This document shows, one piece after another, positions 15,425 through 23,648 of a DNA stretch of 64,000 nt (within the stretch, counting starts at the first letter, position 1; each line of letters opens with the position of its first letter). The notes below the pieces were generated by a model that was not told the origin of the DNA, searched no databases, and saw only the letters and a program-made list of their open reading frames with translations. This DNA comes from Sphingomonas sp. BGYR3 (lineage in GTDB: Bacteria; Pseudomonadota; Alphaproteobacteria; Sphingomonadales; Sphingomonadaceae), in assembly GCF_025153455.1 (NCBI RefSeq), contig NZ_JANZNT010000001.1, positions 62,001-126,000 on the forward strand, in the 5' to 3' direction. Made by a program: the position numbers and the translations under genes.

Positions 15425-15449
15425 TCCAGCGTCTGACTGATCCAGCGTC
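15418..15449. repeat. Perfect 16-bp tandem duplication across convergent stop codons
   Basis: The unit TGACTGATCCAGCGTC occurs twice head to tail (15418-15433 and 15434-15449). The first copy contains the stop codon of the SDR gene and the second ends in the stop codon region of the convergent exported-protein gene. This is a recent-looking slippage or duplication event at a gene junction. Confidence 0.9.
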
Positions 15450-16296
15450 AGCGGCGGGTGGGACAGGGGCCCAGCGCCTCGCGGATCAGGGTATAGTCCT
15501 CCCTCGCGGCCTGAGCCTCGGCAGGATTGTCGGTCGCGATGTTCTCGTCCGTGGGCTGAGCAGGCAGGCCGCACGCCAGCCGGTACCACAACAGCGTGTC
15601 ACGCTCCGGCGGCCCGGCGGCCTGATCCACGATATCGCTCAGCGCGACGGCCCATCGCCGTCCCATTCCGGGACGCCGCTGAACCAGCAGCGACACCGGT
15701 GCGCCCGTCTCCGTCGCAAGGAAGATCTGCGTCTCGCCCTCGCCAGGCAGGATGCCGGGCACATGGAAGATATTGGTGATGCCGGTGATCGCGGGCGGCG
15801 CGGATGGATCGATCACCTCGCGCACAGCCTGGCGCGTGGCCGCATCGACGGCCGGCGTCCATGGCTGTTGCGCATTCAGGCCGACCAGCTGGATCTGATC
15901 CTGCCGCCCCGCCACCGCGCGCGCAAACAGCATCACCCGCGCCTTGCGCAACTTCGGCGGGCGGCCGCGCGCATCCAGCGGCACGTCCAGGACATAGCCG
16001 ACGCGGGGCAGGACAGACCCGTCCGCACCGCGCAGCAGGGCGGTTACATCAACCGTGACATAATAACGGTGCCAACCGGGCGGAACCATGGCCGCTTCTG
16101 GGCCGGTGATTCGGGCCAGCGACCGAATCGTTGCGTCAACGACAACGGGTGACCGCAGGGCAAGGTCGACAATTTCGGGATAGGGCGACGGCGCCTGCCC
16201 CATTTCAGCCACAGTCTGAACCGGCTGCGCACCGGCCCCCGCAGGCAAGGCGAGGGCAAGGGACGCAGCCGCGAAAGACGTTGTAAATCCGTGCAT
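15448..16296 (-). CDS. Exported protein of unknown function
   Basis: A 282-residue protein with a clear Sec signal peptide (MHGFTTSFAAASLALALPAGAGAQ, cleavage after AGA or nearby). The mature part has mixed alpha/beta character (PPGWHRYYVTVDVTALLRG, GYVLDVPLDARGRPPKL, then ITGITNIFHVPGILPGEGETQIFLAT) and ends with a Cys-containing tail. I do not recognise the family; similar proteins of sphingomonads are annotated as hypothetical. ATG 16296 has GAGG six bases upstream, better placed than the in-frame GTG at 16302. Convergent with the SDR gene and divergent from tonB. Confidence 0.75.
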   Translation of the reverse strand: MHGFTTSFAAASLALALPAGAGAQPVQTVAEMGQAPSPYPEIVDLALRSPVVVDATIRSLARITGPEAAMVPPGWHRYYVTVDVTALLRGADGSVLPRVGYVLDVPLDARGRPPKLRKARVMLFARAVAGRQDQIQLVGLNAQQPWTPAVDAATRQAVREVIDPSAPPAITGITNIFHVPGILPGEGETQIFLATETGAPVSLLVQRRPGMGRRWAVALSDIVDQAAGPPERDTLLWYRLACGLPAQPTDENIATDNPAEAQAAREDYTLIREALGPCPTRR

Positions 16297-16532
16297 TTTC
16301 ACCTCAATGGACGCCGGGCACTGCCGGGAAATGTCAGAATGGGAATGAACCGGACCTTATACAATTATTACGTCCGACAAAGCGTTTGCGTCATGTGGGA
16401 CGGCACGATAGAGAAATGGGGTCGCGTTAACGAACCATCAGGGCTTGTGACGCGCAGGGGGCGGGGACATCGATCCGGCATCGGTGGCTTACGCCTTTTT
16501 TATGTCTGGTTTAGAGGGAGTGTGGTTGCGGA

Positions 16533-17213
16533 ATGGCATATGCTGACCGGGACACAGGTGGCAGCCGGATCGTGGCAATCGTCACGGTGTCCATACTCAT
16601 GGCCATACTTGGCTATGCGTTCATTACCGGCCTGGCCACCAAATTCGTGAAGGAGGCGGCGACTGAGCTCGACGTCTTCGAAGTGGCAGAACCGCCGCCG
16701 CCGCCGGAGGAAGTGCCTCCGCCGCCGCCGGAACAGCCTCAACAGGTAACCCAGCCGCCGCCGGTTGTGACGCCGCCGCCGATTGTTCAGACGAACACGC
16801 CGCCGCCGAACATCATCCAGTCTGTGACGACGCCGCCGCCGAATTATGCGCCGGTTCCCGTCGCTGCGCCGCCGGTGCCCGCTGCACCTGTCGCGCCGCC
16901 GGTTCCCAAGCCCGTGGTCAGCAAGGCCGCCGGCGCGAAGGGCGATCCGAGCAAGTGGGTGACGACCGACGATTATCCGGCACGCTCGCTGGATTCGGGT
17001 GAAGAAGGCGTCACCGCGATTTCGTGGGACATTAATGAGGCCGGCCGCGTGGAAAACTGCCGCGTGACGAGCTCAAGCGGATCTTCCGCGCTTGATCGGG
17101 CGGCCTGCTCGGCCATCACCCGGCGCGGCCGCTACGAACCGGCCAAGGATCAGAACGGCAACCCCATCCGGTCGTCGTCGTCCCGCCGCGTTGTCTGGAA
17201 GATCCCGCAATAA
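16533..17213 (+). CDS. tonB: Energy transducer TonB
   Basis: A 226-residue TonB protein, which links the inner-membrane ExbBD motor to outer-membrane receptors. It has one N-terminal membrane helix (RIVAIVTVSILMAILGYAFIT), a long proline-rich periplasmic rod (residues about 53-130 with PPPPPEE and PPPNII blocks), and a TonB C-terminal domain (YPARSLDSGEEGVTAISWDINEAG in parts, ending RRVVWKIPQ). It starts the tonB-exbB-exbD-exbD run. The 236-base gap on its left holds no gene that I can support; a weak GAGGGAG is the only nearby ribosome-site candidate. Confidence 0.9.
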   Translation: MAYADRDTGGSRIVAIVTVSILMAILGYAFITGLATKFVKEAATELDVFEVAEPPPPPEEVPPPPPEQPQQVTQPPPVVTPPPIVQTNTPPPNIIQSVTTPPPNYAPVPVAAPPVPAAPVAPPVPKPVVSKAAGAKGDPSKWVTTDDYPARSLDSGEEGVTAISWDINEAGRVENCRVTSSSGSSALDRAACSAITRRGRYEPAKDQNGNPIRSSSSRRVVWKIPQ

Positions 17214-17289
17214 GCTTTTGCCATTCACGGATTGAACCCGGGGCAATGCCCCTGCTTCTCACGATCGACTTTTCAGAGGAATACCGAAC

Positions 17290-18051
17290 ATGCTGACCAC
17301 CATTCTGTCGCAGGGCGCCGCCTCCAGCGATTTCGACGTTTTCCATGCGCTGAACGAAGGGGGCCTGATTTCGTGGTCCACCGCCATCATTCTGACGGTG
17401 ATGCTGTTCTTCTCGCTGTTCATCATGTTCACCAAGCTGTTCGAGCAGCAGAAGGTGATCAATCAGGCGAAGCGCGTGCAGGGAACCTTCTGGTCCAACA
17501 TCTCGAACCTGCGTGAAGGCGCAGCGAAGCTGGAAAAGAACACCGCCTTCCGCCAGATCGTCGACGATGGCATCGCCGCTCAGGAACAGCACAAGAAGCT
17601 GACCGACCCGGTCGAGGCGCATGACTGGCTGCACGGCTCGCTGGCCCGTTCGGAAGGCATGATTAACTCGCAGCTCGGCACCGGTCTGGCGTTCCTCGCC
17701 ACCGTCGGTTCGACCGCGCCGTTCATCGGCCTGTTCGGCACCGTCGTCGGCATCTTCCGCGCCCTGATCAAGATCGGTGCAGAAGGCGATGCGTCGATCG
17801 GCACCGTTGCCGGCCCGGTCGGTGAAGCGCTGATCATGACCGCGCTGGGTCTGGTCGTCGCCGTTCCCGCGGTTATGGCCTACAACTGGCTGCAGCGTCG
17901 CAACAAGTTCATCGCCGAGCAGCTGAGCGCGTTCTCGAACGACGTGCTGGGCTTCCTGGCTTCGGACGGTGCGGTGCGCCCCGAAGTTGCGAAGAAGGCC
18001 CCGGCTCCTGCCGCCAAGCCGGTCGCTCCGGCTGCCAAGCCCGCCGCGTAA
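17290..18051 (+). CDS. exbB: MotA/TolQ/ExbB proton channel family protein
   Basis: A 253-residue ExbB. The first membrane helix is SWSTAIILTVMLFFSLFIMF, a cytoplasmic domain follows, and the two conserved channel helices come later: GLAFLATVGSTAPFIGLFGTVVGIF and the segment around GEALIMTALGLVVAVPAVMAYNW. The C-terminus is Ala/Pro/Lys rich (KKAPAPAAKP), common in sphingomonad ExbB. An AGAGGA lies about ten bases before the ATG. It forms the proton-driven motor with the two ExbD proteins encoded next. Confidence 0.92.
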   Translation: MLTTILSQGAASSDFDVFHALNEGGLISWSTAIILTVMLFFSLFIMFTKLFEQQKVINQAKRVQGTFWSNISNLREGAAKLEKNTAFRQIVDDGIAAQEQHKKLTDPVEAHDWLHGSLARSEGMINSQLGTGLAFLATVGSTAPFIGLFGTVVGIFRALIKIGAEGDASIGTVAGPVGEALIMTALGLVVAVPAVMAYNWLQRRNKFIAEQLSAFSNDVLGFLASDGAVRPEVAKKAPAPAAKPVAPAAKPAA

Positions 18052-18142
18052 TGACGGAAACGCCGGGGCAGCGCCGATCCTGGCCTGCCCCGGTATCGCT
18101 GCGGCGCCCGGGCGCCGATGCGATCAGGATAGGAAACGTTAA

Positions 18143-18622
18143 ATGGCAATGAGTGTAGGCGGAGGCGACGAAAGCGCGCCGATGTCCGACATCAACACCA
18201 CCCCCTTGGTGGACGTGATGCTCGTGCTCCTCATCATCTTCCTTATCGCGATCCCGGTTGCGATCCAGTCGGTTGAACTCCAGCTGCCCAAGACGGCGTT
18301 TGAGCCGACACTGACCAAGCCGGAAAACGTGCTGCTCGCCGTTCGCGGTGCGCCCGATGGGTCGGGGTGCGAGGTCTACTGGTTGCAAACCCGCGTCGAC
18401 AGCAAGGAATTGCTCGACCGCGCGGTCAAGTCGCTGGAGGCCGAGGTCGAAAAGCAGGGTGGCAAGGGCAATCCGAATCTGGAATTGCCGGAAGTGCACA
18501 TTCGCGGCGACGTGAATACGCCCTATCGCTGCATCGGGGGCACCATCTACACCATGCAGTCGGCTGGTTTCCCGAAGGTCGGCTTCATTTCGCAGCCGCC
18601 CGTCGGCGCCAGTGCCCAGTAA
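18143..18622 (+). CDS. exbD: Biopolymer transport protein ExbD (first copy)
   Basis: A 159-residue ExbD with a short cytoplasmic start, INTTPLVDVMLVLLIIFLIAIP as the membrane helix with the proton-carrying Asp, and a periplasmic domain. This copy is longer than the second and has an insertion including two cysteines (GSGCEVYWL and PYRCIGG), which may form a disulfide in the periplasm. It lies between exbB and the second exbD with short gaps. Two non-identical ExbD copies after ExbB are frequent in sphingomonads and related TonB-rich bacteria. Confidence 0.92.
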   Translation: MAMSVGGGDESAPMSDINTTPLVDVMLVLLIIFLIAIPVAIQSVELQLPKTAFEPTLTKPENVLLAVRGAPDGSGCEVYWLQTRVDSKELLDRAVKSLEAEVEKQGGKGNPNLELPEVHIRGDVNTPYRCIGGTIYTMQSAGFPKVGFISQPPVGASAQ

Positions 18623-18634
18623 GGAGACGATCCC

Positions 18635-19066
18635 ATGGCGATGAGCACAGGGAACGCAAGTTCCAGCGATCCGATGATGGAGATCAACACGACGCCGCTG
18701 ATCGACGTCATGCTGGTGCTGCTGATCATGCTGATCATCACGATCCCGCCGCAGACCCATGCGGTGAAGATCGACCTGCCGCAGCCCGATCCCAATGATC
18801 GCCGCGAGCAGATTGATTCGCAGAAGAACAAGATCGTCATCGATCCCGCCGGTACCATCTTGTGGAACGGCACGCCGATCGACGAGGCGACGCTGTCGAC
18901 CTATCTGGAGCAGACCAAGGGGATGCAGCCCGAACCGGAACTGCATTTCCAGCCGGATGCCTCGGCCCGGTATGAAAAGGTCGATGAAGTGCTGGCGATC
19001 ATCAAGCGCGCCAATGTTACCAAGCTCGGCTTTGTCGGCAACGAACAGTATCGCAACGATTTCTGA
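18635..19066 (+). CDS. exbD: Biopolymer transport protein ExbD (second copy)
   Basis: A 143-residue ExbD paralogue. The membrane helix INTTPLIDVMLVLLIMLIITIP keeps the essential Asp, and the periplasmic part contains DEVLAIIKRANVTKLGFVGNE, the conserved end of the family. It has AAGGAG seven bases upstream and follows the first exbD by 12 bases. A strong terminator at 19094 closes the operon. The two copies share the helix but diverge in the periplasmic domain, consistent with a hetero-oligomeric ExbD pair. Confidence 0.93.
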   Translation: MAMSTGNASSSDPMMEINTTPLIDVMLVLLIMLIITIPPQTHAVKIDLPQPDPNDRREQIDSQKNKIVIDPAGTILWNGTPIDEATLSTYLEQTKGMQPEPELHFQPDASARYEKVDEVLAIIKRANVTKLGFVGNEQYRNDF

Positions 19067-19093
19067 TCGGCTGATCTCGACAGATCGGATCAA

Positions 19094-19120
19094 GAGGCGC
19101 CTTCGGGCGCCTCTTTTTTT
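19094..19120 (+). terminator. Rho-independent terminator of the tonB-exbBD operon
   Basis: Stem GAGGCGCC / GGCGCCTC closes on a TTCG tetraloop and is followed by a T-run at 19114-19120, a textbook intrinsic terminator 28 bases after the second exbD stop. Confidence 0.95.
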
Positions 19121-19384
19121 GCCTGCTGAAGGCAATTGGTTCGCTCGAGCGTCCAGCGCGTCGCCTTGCGTCATGTCGGTCGGTAGAGTGGGTCGCCTGC
19201 TGGCTGATCTTGCTGAGCAGGCTGCGCCGGCTGCGCTGTCCGCACCGAAGACACCTGGCCGTTCCCCGGCGATTCGCCCGGCCCTCAAAGTGCATATGTT
19301 ACACGTTGATGACATTTTACTTGGCAGGGAGTCATCAAACTGTCATGCTCGCGCCATCAAAACGTAATGACGGGAAGGATGGCC
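19121..19384. other. Intergenic region with no gene apparent
   Basis: Between the terminator and the TPR gene I see no supported coding sequence. The left part is GC-rich and repetitive in GCTG/CTGC. From about 19285 it becomes AT-richer and holds a Pho-box-like direct repeat at 19329-19346, so the right part is probably the promoter of the TPR gene. Confidence 0.6.
19329..19346 (+). promoter_or_regulatory. Pho-box-like direct repeat
   Basis: GAGTCAT (19329-19335) and CTGTCAT (19340-19346) are 7-mers separated by CAAA, matching the PhoB box layout of two CTGTCAT-type repeats with 4-base spacing (5 of 7 and 7 of 7 matches). It lies 39 bases before the TPR gene start. Confidence 0.45.
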
Positions 19385-19759
19385 ATGGTTCGCAGTTCAT
19401 TGTTCGCCCCGGCGGCCCTATTCGCGCTGGCGCTGGCCGCGCCGGTTGCCGCGCAGAACGCCCCGGTGCCGGCGGCGCATGACAGCATCATCGAGGGTGA
19501 TTACGCCGGCGCTGAGCGCGCGCTGCTGCGTGAGGCGCAGTTCAATCCCGACAGCCCGGAAATCAAGCTGAACCTGGCGGCGATCATGGTGCAAACAGGC
19601 CGCTATGCCGAAGCCCGCAAGCTGTATGATGCCGTGCTTGCCGGGCCGAATGCCGATATGGAATTGACGCGGGGGCGCGTTACCACGGCGCACGCCATTG
19701 CCGCGCGCGGCATTGCCATGGCGAACAAGCCGGAGCGACAGGCCGTCGCCTCTCGCTGA
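19385..19759 (+). CDS. Exported tetratricopeptide-repeat protein
   Basis: A small secreted or periplasmic protein of about 124 residues. A signal peptide is visible (MVRSSLFAPAALFALALAAPVAAQ), followed by roughly two TPR-like helix pairs (HDSIIEGDYAGAERALLREAQFNP and NLAAIMVQTGRYAEARKLYDAVL, each a typical 34-residue spacing). TPRs mediate protein contacts; no specific partner is evident. GGGAAGG lies about seven bases before ATG 19385, so I prefer it to the in-frame ATGs at 19367 and 19379. A Pho-box-like site upstream hints at phosphate control. Confidence 0.75.
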   Translation: MVRSSLFAPAALFALALAAPVAAQNAPVPAAHDSIIEGDYAGAERALLREAQFNPDSPEIKLNLAAIMVQTGRYAEARKLYDAVLAGPNADMELTRGRVTTAHAIAARGIAMANKPERQAVASR

Positions 19760-19813
19760 CCTGACCTTAGCGGTCCGCCCTCCGGCTGAGTCAGCCGTGG
19801 GGCGGCACGCCCT

Positions 19814-20368
19814 TTACAGTCGGGGCAGGGTGACGCCGCGCTGTCCCATATATTTGCCCGCGCGGTCGGCATAGCTCGTCTCGCAGGGCTGATCGCCCTT
19901 CAGGAACAGGAACTGGCACGCCCCCTCGTTCGCATAGATGCGGGCGGGCAGGGGGGTCGTGTTCGAAAATTCCAGGGTCACATGGCCTTCCCATTCGGGT
20001 TCCAGCGGCGTGACATTCACGATGATCCCGCAGCGTGCATAGGTCGATTTGCCAAGGCAGATGACCAGCACGTCGCGTGGCACGCGGAAATATTCCACCG
20101 TACGAGCCAGCGCAAAGCTGTTGGGCGGAATGACGCACACATCGGTCTTGCGATCGACAAAGCTGTTGGCGTCGAAATTCTTCGGATCGACGACTGCGCT
20201 GTCCACATTGGTGAAGATCTTGAATTCGTCCGCCACGCGCGCGTCATAGCCATAGCTGGACAGGCCATAGCTGATGCAGCCTTCGCGCCGCTGGCCCTCG
20301 ACGAACGGCTCGATCATGCCGTGCCGCTGGGCCTGTTCGCGGATCCAGATGTCGGACAGGATGGTCAT
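19814..20368 (-). CDS. dcd: dCTP deaminase
   Basis: A 184-residue dCTP deaminase, which makes dUTP for thymidylate synthesis. The family text is complete: [23 protein letters not shown] with the substrate-contacting residues, [33 protein letters not shown] and [15 protein letters not shown] [16 protein letters not shown] with the catalytic glutamate. ATG 20368 overlaps the stop of cdd (ATGA), so both cytidine-type deaminases are co-expressed. It is the last gene of the UPF0262, GH25-like, cdd, dcd run. Confidence 0.96.
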   Translation of the reverse strand: MTILSDIWIREQAQRHGMIEPFVEGQRREGCISYGLSSYGYDARVADEFKIFTNVDSAVVDPKNFDANSFVDRKTDVCVIPPNSFALARTVEYFRVPRDVLVICLGKSTYARCGIIVNVTPLEPEWEGHVTLEFSNTTPLPARIYANEGACQFLFLKGDQPCETSYADRAGKYMGQRGVTLPRL

Positions 20369-20847
20369 GATTGCTCCGCTGTCGGGGCAAGGCCGATCCC
20401 CAGATCGGCCGGCCCAAAGGCATGGGGAAGAAGATCGGACAGCCGGTGTTGCTCGATCGCGCCGCCGGTCAGCCCGGAACAATAGACGGCCAGGTCGCGC
20501 CCGCCCATCTGCGCTGCTTCGTTCAGCACCTGACGGCATCGTCCGCACGGCCGGATCGGGGCCGTGCCGCCGCCGGTAATCATGCCGCCGACAATGCCGA
20601 CCGCCACGACCTGCCCCAGCCGGCCCTCGCTGGATGCCTTGGCCGTCGCAACGGTTTCGGCGCACAGCGACAGGCCATAGCTGGCGTTTTCAAAGTTGCT
20701 GCCGGTGACGATCGACCCGTCGGTCATCGCCAGCGCCGCGCCCACGGCAAAGCCGGAATAGGGTGCATGGGCGTGTTCGGCCGCGGTCCGGGCGGCCGCA
20801 ATCAGCAGTTCGGGATCAATGCTTGCGTTGGTCATCGGGACTGTCAT
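20365..20847 (-). CDS. cdd: Cytidine deaminase
   Basis: A 160-residue zinc cytidine deaminase of pyrimidine salvage. The zinc site is CAETVA (Cys plus catalytic Glu) with PCGRCRQVL further on; [15 protein letters not shown] in parts is the usual substrate pocket. The length matches the short tetrameric class rather than the longer dimeric E. coli type, with a C-terminal extension ending APTAEQS. It overlaps the GH25-like gene upstream by four bases and dcd downstream by four bases, so expression of the three should be coupled. Confidence 0.94.
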   Translation of the reverse strand: MTVPMTNASIDPELLIAAARTAAEHAHAPYSGFAVGAALAMTDGSIVTGSNFENASYGLSLCAETVATAKASSEGRLGQVVAVGIVGGMITGGGTAPIRPCGRCRQVLNEAAQMGGRDLAVYCSGLTGGAIEQHRLSDLLPHAFGPADLGIGLAPTAEQS

Positions 20848-21536
20848 GGCGCAACCACCAGCCAGCGAACAGTCCCTTTCGCGCCCGCGATCCGGCGCAG
20901 GTCGCTCGCCTGCCAGATCTGCCAGGGCCGGGAAAGATAGCCCGGCTCAATCAGCAGTCGCTGCCCGACCAGCGGCCGCTCGATCGCCGCACTGATCGAA
21001 TAGTCGGATTCGGCGTCCGGGCTGATCGCGAGCAGCATCGGCGTGCCCTCATGCGCCTCGGCCAGGGTAAGGAACTCGCGGATCGCCGCGATCGCCGCGG
21101 TGCGATCAACCGGAGCCGGGCAGGCTGCGGAACTGTCGATCACCAGCATCGCGGGCAGCTGATCCGCGGTGCGGGGCACCGTGCTGATGAACAACGCTGC
21201 CTGTTCGGCTGCTGGCTGGCACAGCGAAAATCGGTGGATCGCGCCGCGGCGGATGCCGGCATCGAACAGGCCGCGCCAGTTGCGGTCGAACATCGGGTCG
21301 CGCTCTCCGGCGCCGCTGGTGGCCAGGACATAGGCAAAGGCGACGTCATCGGTGCGCGCGGCGAACCAGTCCACCTCGCCATTGGATGAGTCCACCGCCA
21401 TGCCCTGAACCGGAAAATCCGTGGCAGAGGGATGCCAGCGGGCGATGCCGATCCAAACGACCATCGTCGCCAGCAGCGCTGCCAGTACAGCCAAGATCAG
21501 CGCCCAGCGCCGCCAGTGAAGCTGTCCCCCCGTCAT
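20844..21536 (-). CDS. Degenerate GH25 (lysozyme-fold) membrane-anchored protein
   Basis: A 230-residue protein with an N-terminal membrane anchor (ALILAVLAALLATMVVWIGIA) and a glycoside hydrolase family 25-like domain. The GH25 landmarks can be aligned: FPVQGMAVDSSNGEVDW for the usual F-x-GIDVSxHQGxIDW, and LPAMLVIDSS for LPPVLDIExS. At these spots the catalytic Asp is Ala47 and the DxE pair reads Val132-x-Asp134, so the muramidase active site seems lost. It may be a binding or scaffolding derivative. ATG 21536 lies five bases after the UPF0262 stop and the gene overlaps cdd by four bases. The family call rests on partial motif similarity. Confidence 0.65.
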   Translation of the reverse strand: MTGGQLHWRRWALILAVLAALLATMVVWIGIARWHPSATDFPVQGMAVDSSNGEVDWFAARTDDVAFAYVLATSGAGERDPMFDRNWRGLFDAGIRRGAIHRFSLCQPAAEQAALFISTVPRTADQLPAMLVIDSSAACPAPVDRTAAIAAIREFLTLAEAHEGTPMLLAISPDAESDYSISAAIERPLVGQRLLIEPGYLSRPWQIWQASDLRRIAGAKGTVRWLVVAP

Positions 21537-21541
21537 CGGTG

Positions 21542-22024
21542 CTATGCCCGGATGTGCAGGACGCAGATCAGCGTAAACAGACGGCGCGCGGTATCGAAAT
21601 CGATCTCGATCTTGTCGGTCAGCCGTTCGATCAGCAACTCCGCGCCCTGATTGTGGATGCCGCGCCGGGCCATGTCGACGGTTTCGATCTGGTCCGGGCT
21701 CGCGCTGCGCAGCGCCTTGTAGTAACTGTCGCAGATGGCGAAATAATCGCGGATGATCCGCCGGAACCGCGCCAGGCCCAGCAGGATCATTTCCAGCATC
21801 GTCCCGTCGGTTCGCTGAATTTCGATGGCCAGCCGCCCGTCCTCGACCCGCAGCGCAATCCGGAACGGTCCGGCATACTCGTCGGGATAGGCGCGGGCAG
21901 GGCGGAAATGGTTCGATTCCATCAGGTCGAGCATGGCAATCCGCCGCTCCTGCTCGATCTCGGCACTGCGCCACAGGATCGTTCGCTCGTCCAGCGTGAT
22001 GTCGATGATGCGCGGGTCCGCCAT
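21542..22024 (-). CDS. UPF0262 family protein
   Basis: A 160-residue cytoplasmic protein that I recognise as UPF0262, an alphaproteobacterial family without known activity. It begins RIIDITLDERTILWRSAEIEQERRIAMLDL in consecutive blocks and includes FRIALRVEDGRLAIEI and the segment IRDYFAICDSYYKAL. It is full length; ATG 22024 is chosen because the family starts a few residues before ITLDE. It is the first gene of a four-gene run with the GH25-like, cdd and dcd genes and is divergent from dnaB. Confidence 0.88.
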   Translation of the reverse strand: MADPRIIDITLDERTILWRSAEIEQERRIAMLDLMESNHFRPARAYPDEYAGPFRIALRVEDGRLAIEIQRTDGTMLEMILLGLARFRRIIRDYFAICDSYYKALRSASPDQIETVDMARRGIHNQGAELLIERLTDKIEIDFDTARRLFTLICVLHIRA

Positions 22025-22133
22025 GGGGCATTGTCCGTGCCGCGATCGGCGCGCAAAATCAATCGCGGGTTTTGCCTGTATTCCACAGGCCAGGGTGCTT
22101 GAGCCGGCGTCGCGGCAGTCTAAAGGATATCCC

Positions 22134-23624
22134 ATGGCCGACATTGATTCCCCCGTTCGCCCCGCCGCCGATGCGCCGCGCCTGCCCCAGAATGTCGAGG
22201 CAGAGGCCGCGCTGCTGGGTGCGATGATGATCGACAACAGTCTGGCCGACGACATCATCGAAATGCTGGAGGGGCAGCATTTTTTCGAGCCTGTCCACGC
22301 CCGCATCTTTGAACGGATCGCCGGTCTGCGCCGCGATTCCATGCTGGCCAATCCGGTGACGATGCGGCCGCTGTTCGCCGATGATCCCGGCATGGCGCAG
22401 CTGGGTGGTCCGGGCTATCTGGCCCAGCTGACCGGTAGCGGCGCGGCGCTGATCGGGGCCAAGCAGTTCGCCAAGCAGATCAAGGATCTGGCCATGCTGC
22501 GCGCGCTGGTTCAGGTCGGGCGCGGCCTTGTTGATCGCGCAATGGACACCAGCGAGAGCGTCGACCCCCGCAAGCAGATCGAGGAGGCCGAGGCCGCCCT
22601 GTTCGGCGTCGCGGGCGAGGGCACGGCGCTGCAGACGGTGAAATCGTTCAGCGCGGCCAGCAATGCGGCCATCGACCTGATCACCCGCGCCCGGAACGCC
22701 GGGGGCGGCCTGTCCGGCATCACCACGGGGTTCGATTCGGTCAATTCCCGGACGGGTGGGCTTCAGCGGTCGGACCTCATTATCCTTGCCGGCCGTCCCG
22801 GCATGGGCAAGACCTCGCTCGCCACCAACATCGCGTTCAACGCGGCGCATCGGTGGATGGAGGACGAACGGCGCGGCATCGCACCCACAAAGTCGGCCGG
22901 GGCAAAGGTCGCGTTCTTCAGCCTGGAAATGTCCGCCGACCAGCTGGCGATGCGTATCCTTGCCGAACAGTCGGGGATCAATTCCGAAGACCTGCGCATG
23001 GGCAATATCGGCAAGCTGGAGTTCGCAAAGCTGGCCGATGCGTCGGTCGATCTGGCCAATCTGCCGCTGTACATCGATGACACGGCGGGCCTGACCATTT
23101 CCGGCCTGCACACCCGCGTGCGCCGGTTGCAATCGAAACTGAACTTTCAGCTTGGTCTGATCGTCGTCGACTATCTTCAGCTGCTTCAGGGGTCGGGCCG
23201 CAATTCGGGCGACAACCGGGTTCAGGAAATCTCGGAAATCAGCCGCGGCCTCAAGACGCTGGCCAAGGAAATGAATGTGCCGGTCATCGCCCTGTCCCAG
23301 CTGAGCCGTGCGGTAGAAAGCCGCGAGGACAAGCGGCCTCAGCTGTCGGACCTGCGCGAATCGGGCTCGATCGAACAGGATGCGGACATGGTCTGGTTCG
23401 TCTATCGCGAGGACTATTATGTCGCCATGCGCGAACCGGGCGAACCGGGCGATGACAAGCACAATGCCTGGGCCGAACATATGGCCCGCGTCCACGGCCT
23501 GGCCGAGCTCATCGTGGCAAAGCAGCGCCATGGTTCGACCGGGCGCGTGATGCTGCGCTTTGAATCGAACATCACCAAGTTCAGCGACTATGACGGCCCC
23601 GGCTATTCCGGCGGCGGCGAGTAA
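22134..23624 (+). CDS. dnaB: Replicative DNA helicase
   Basis: A 496-residue DnaB, the hexameric fork helicase. The N-terminal domain begins LPQNVEAEAALLGAMMIDN, the RecA-like motor has Walker A AGRPGMGKTSLA, FFSLEMS, a Walker B at LIVVDYLQLL, and the C-terminal DLRESGSIEQDADMVWF with the arginine finger region (SGSIEQDAD) and MLRFE. ATG 22134 has AAAGGA seven bases upstream. No intein or insertion is seen. The gene is convergent with cysH, 24 bases apart, with no obvious terminator. Confidence 0.96.
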   Translation: MADIDSPVRPAADAPRLPQNVEAEAALLGAMMIDNSLADDIIEMLEGQHFFEPVHARIFERIAGLRRDSMLANPVTMRPLFADDPGMAQLGGPGYLAQLTGSGAALIGAKQFAKQIKDLAMLRALVQVGRGLVDRAMDTSESVDPRKQIEEAEAALFGVAGEGTALQTVKSFSAASNAAIDLITRARNAGGGLSGITTGFDSVNSRTGGLQRSDLIILAGRPGMGKTSLATNIAFNAAHRWMEDERRGIAPTKSAGAKVAFFSLEMSADQLAMRILAEQSGINSEDLRMGNIGKLEFAKLADASVDLANLPLYIDDTAGLTISGLHTRVRRLQSKLNFQLGLIVVDYLQLLQGSGRNSGDNRVQEISEISRGLKTLAKEMNVPVIALSQLSRAVESREDKRPQLSDLRESGSIEQDADMVWFVYREDYYVAMREPGEPGDDKHNAWAEHMARVHGLAELIVAKQRHGSTGRVMLRFESNITKFSDYDGPGYSGGGE

Positions 23625-23648
23625 GGAACGACGCCCGCCGCGCGAGGA

